Below, piece after piece: positions 62,420 through 64,000 of a DNA stretch of 64,000 nucleotides. The stretch is from JBMNQS01 sp050944255 (GTDB lineage: Bacteria > Bacillota > Clostridia > Christensenellales > Maliibacteriaceae): positions 5,273 to 69,272 of the forward strand of contig JBMNQS010000001.1 of the NCBI GenBank assembly GCA_050944255.1, in the 5' to 3' direction. The translations under genes were made by a program, and so were the position numbers. Each line of letters starts with the position of its first letter. The stretch's first letter is position 1. The notes under the pieces were generated by a model, which saw only the letters and a list, made by a program, of their open reading frames with translations, ran no database searches and was not told the origin of the DNA.

Positions 62420-63529
62420 ATGAAAAGACTGTTATTGATAATCTGCTGCCTGGTATTTGCATTTTCTTTTGCGGCGTGTGATGATATAGGGTTTAATGAT
62501 CCGCCTTCATCCAGGCCACCTCAGGTTAAGCCCGAGAGTGAACAGTCCAAAAAGGGATATCTCCTGGATACTGCGCAGGTGGTGTATTACAGGAACCCGA
62601 AGGACGAGGGCAAGCTATATGCCTACGACAAGAGCACGAGGCAGTTTGATATTCTGTTTGATAAGACTGAATATACGTTTCTGCATTCGTTATACAAAAA
62701 AGACAACTTTTTGTACTTTGTATCCAAGATTGCCGCCACCGACGGGCATCCCTCTCTCTACCGGCTGGATATGGACGATCAAAACAGCTATGAGCGGCTG
62801 ATAGAAAATGTGGGCGATGATTATATCGTCAAGGATGATTACATTTACTATACCAGCGTTATTGAGGCCAATGGCGATATTTTCTACATGTACAGATATG
62901 ATGTGCGTACGCGTAAGAGCGAACTGCTCCTTGATTATGAATGCAAGTATCTCAATTGGGGAGGCGACTACATTTACTATATCGACTATTATTTTGACGG
63001 GCAAAGCATCGACAGCGGATCTGGTATTATCAAAAAAATAGACGTGGACACGCTGGAAGTGGAAGCAGTCGCTTTTCCGGAAAATGAATGGAGCATTGGC
63101 GGAATAAAAAATCTGTACTATTCCAACAACCGCCTTTACTTTATCGCGTCAACGCCAATGGACAATTCGGAGAACGATTATGAAGATGTGCTTTTTGAAT
63201 TGGATCTTCAAAGCCAGACGCTAAGATTTGTCGCTTCCTGCAGAACATTGTTAGGTGACGCTGTCGGTACCGGGTTATATCTGTGGGACTATATTGTGAA
63301 TGAGGATGGAATTCTGTTTTTTATCGCCGGCGCGGATTATGCGATCGTTCGTCTGTCTGAAGAAGGCGTGGTGGAAATGATCAAAGAATATGATGAATCT
63401 GTTGACAGCCATGTTTTGGCCAGCAAATTGCTATACACCATTGATGGCAAGCCCGTTGCATACGAAATAACCAACACTTCCGATGACAACATCATCGGCG
63501 CGGAGTATTTGCATACGATTCTGGAATAA
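62420..63529 (+). CDS. Lipoprotein with a beta-propeller-like domain (DUF5050-like)
   Basis: A 369-residue lipoprotein: signal peptide, lipobox FAAC near residue 20, Pro/Ser-rich linker. The mature part repeats short Tyr-rich strand units such as DTAQVVYYRNPKDEGKLYAY, KDNFLYFVSK, KDDYIYYTSV, GGDYIYYIDYYF and NNRLYFIAST, each a blade-like strand pair, as in DUF5050/YncE-like propellers in clostridial surface proteins. The ribosome site is GAGAGGTGG. It might bind peptidoglycan or a ligand; function unknown. Confidence 0.75.
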   Translation: MKRLLLIICCLVFAFSFAACDDIGFNDPPSSRPPQVKPESEQSKKGYLLDTAQVVYYRNPKDEGKLYAYDKSTRQFDILFDKTEYTFLHSLYKKDNFLYFVSKIAATDGHPSLYRLDMDDQNSYERLIENVGDDYIVKDDYIYYTSVIEANGDIFYMYRYDVRTRKSELLLDYECKYLNWGGDYIYYIDYYFDGQSIDSGSGIIKKIDVDTLEVEAVAFPENEWSIGGIKNLYYSNNRLYFIASTPMDNSENDYEDVLFELDLQSQTLRFVASCRTLLGDAVGTGLYLWDYIVNEDGILFFIAGADYAIVRLSEEGVVEMIKEYDESVDSHVLASKLLYTIDGKPVAYEITNTSDDNIIGAEYLHTILE

Positions 63530-63616
63530 CCAATCAGTGGCATCCATGCTTTCGAACCACGCTATAACCGCAGGAGAATCGATCATATGAAAGTATAAGC
63601 CGCTTGTGGTGGCACT

Positions 63617-63648
63617 AAAGAGCCGCAGGATTCTTCCCGCGGCTCTTT
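63617..63648. terminator. Bidirectional terminator
   Basis: AAAGAGCCGC/GCGGCTCTTT 10-bp stem between the convergent lipoprotein and holin-like genes. Confidence 0.8.
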
Positions 63649-63678
63649 GCTCAGGCGCATGTCTTTCTCCGCACCCGC

Positions 63679-63903
63679 TCAATGCGGGTCCTCGTTATTT
63701 TCCCGGCCTTGTAAGACCCGGCCCTGCCCGTTTTTCTCGCTCTGCGTGCCGAAGTAAAACGCGATGACCATGGTGACCACCTGCATCACGGAATCGGATC
63801 TGATTTCTCCGTTTACGCACAGCACGGCAAATATAATCATCACCATCAGCGTCACGATGGTCTTGACCTTAAAAAGCTGCGCGATATTCTCCAGTAATTT
63901 CAC
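63679..63903 (-). CDS. Phage holin-like small membrane protein
   Basis: A 74-residue protein with two close hydrophobic segments (IVTLMVMIIFAVLCVNG and VMQVVTMVIAFYFGTQ) and a polar C-terminus, the layout of small phage holins; the FKVKTIVTLM...VIAFYFGTQSEK pattern is frequent in clostridial prophages. The start is a GTG overlapping the stop of the preceding phage gene (GTGA). It would permeabilise the membrane at lysis if the prophage is active; only this end of the region is in view. Confidence 0.7.
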   Translation of the reverse strand: MKLLENIAQLFKVKTIVTLMVMIIFAVLCVNGEIRSDSVMQVVTMVIAFYFGTQSEKNGQGRVLQGRENNEDPH

Positions 63904-64000
63904 ATCAACCGCCCTCCTATGTTGTTTTCAATCATCTGATGCGCCAGCCTTGTGGATTCCTCCACACGGCTGAGACGCTGGGAGACGTCGCTGAACCGGC
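63900..64000 (-). CDS. XhlA-like phage protein, C-terminal end (partial, runs off the right edge)
   Basis: The last 32 codons of a gene entering from the right: RFSDVSQRLSRVEESTRLAHQ and an acidic-polar end IGGRLM. The SQRLSRVEEST heptad pattern is like haemolysin XhlA proteins that sit beside holins in lysis cassettes. It overlaps the holin-like start by four bases, so the two are coupled. Confidence 0.6.
   Translation of the reverse strand, partial: RFSDVSQRLSRVEESTRLAHQMIENNIGGRLM

Overview
The window comes from a spore-forming, low-to-moderately GC-rich member of the Firmicutes, most likely class Clostridia. The evidence is the macromolecular-synthesis order dgt-dnaG-rpoD-trmK-nif3, the cluster yqfC-yqfD-phoH-pgpH-ybeY-cdd-era-yqzL-recO, sporulation genes (yqfC, yqfD, a YhcN/YlaJ lipoprotein), PPi-dependent pyruvate phosphate dikinase, a T-box leader, a CtsR operator and strong sigma-A promoters. 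The species cannot be named from sequence alone. From 1 to 46.7 kb nearly every gene is on the minus strand; from 46.9 kb the orientation is mixed.

Layout. 1-7.5 kb: a carbohydrate locus resembling the uncharacterised E. coli sgc operon (DeoR regulator, Rpe-like epimerase, BtpA/SgcQ, M42/SgcX), with an RpiB/LacAB-like isomerase, a xylose-isomerase-like TIM barrel, a sugar-binding lipoprotein and a split transketolase in place of the PTS genes. 7.7-8.7 kb: a VOC protein and copy A of a roughly 250-bp interspersed repeat. 8.7-18.3 kb: a proteostasis cluster clpB-tig-clpP-clpX-lon-ysxC; clpB has a sigma-A promoter followed by a perfect CtsR box. 18.5-26.5 kb: a CDP-alcohol phosphatidyltransferase, RNase P RNA, a zinc-ribbon protein, nif3, trmK, rpoD, dnaG and a dGTPase. 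26.5-29 kb: two secreted proteins of unknown function around a decayed AT-rich gap. 29.2-40.2 kb: ppdK, recO, a 36-aa yqzL, era, a ybeY-cdd gene fusion, pgpH, phoH, yqfD, yqfC and rpsU. 40.3-46.7 kb: hinT, mtaB, a DivIVA-like protein, pncB, lgt, a 95-bp tandem-repeat array abutting the lgt promoter, and a spore lipoprotein.

46.9-53.8 kb: a PrcB-like lipoprotein, a long PRPP synthetase, a marR-degV pair, repeat copy B, a LiaF-like membrane protein, and an AMP-forming acyl-CoA ligase preceded by a T-box leader whose specifier reads CUG (Leu). 54.3-55.2 kb: 6S RNA, tRNA-Gln(CUG), tRNA-Glu(CUC) and a second tandem array of four 98-bp terminator-like units. 55.2-56.7 kb: a small accessory patch (two small DNA-binding proteins, a truncated SLOG-family gene, a small lipoprotein). 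56.8-61.8 kb: tandem aldo-keto reductases, a UMF1-type MFS transporter and two zinc-dependent phospholipase C-like paralogues. 62-64 kb: a lipoprotein, then phage-like holin and XhlA-like genes at the right edge.

The most unusual items are the PTS-less sgc-like locus, the interspersed repeat with conserved stems found twice at gene 3' ends, the two tandem arrays that share one leader hairpin, the Leu-type T-box in front of a CoA ligase (suggesting isovalerate salvage into leucine), and the YbeY-Cdd fusion. All calls are by reading the sequence; no database search was run.
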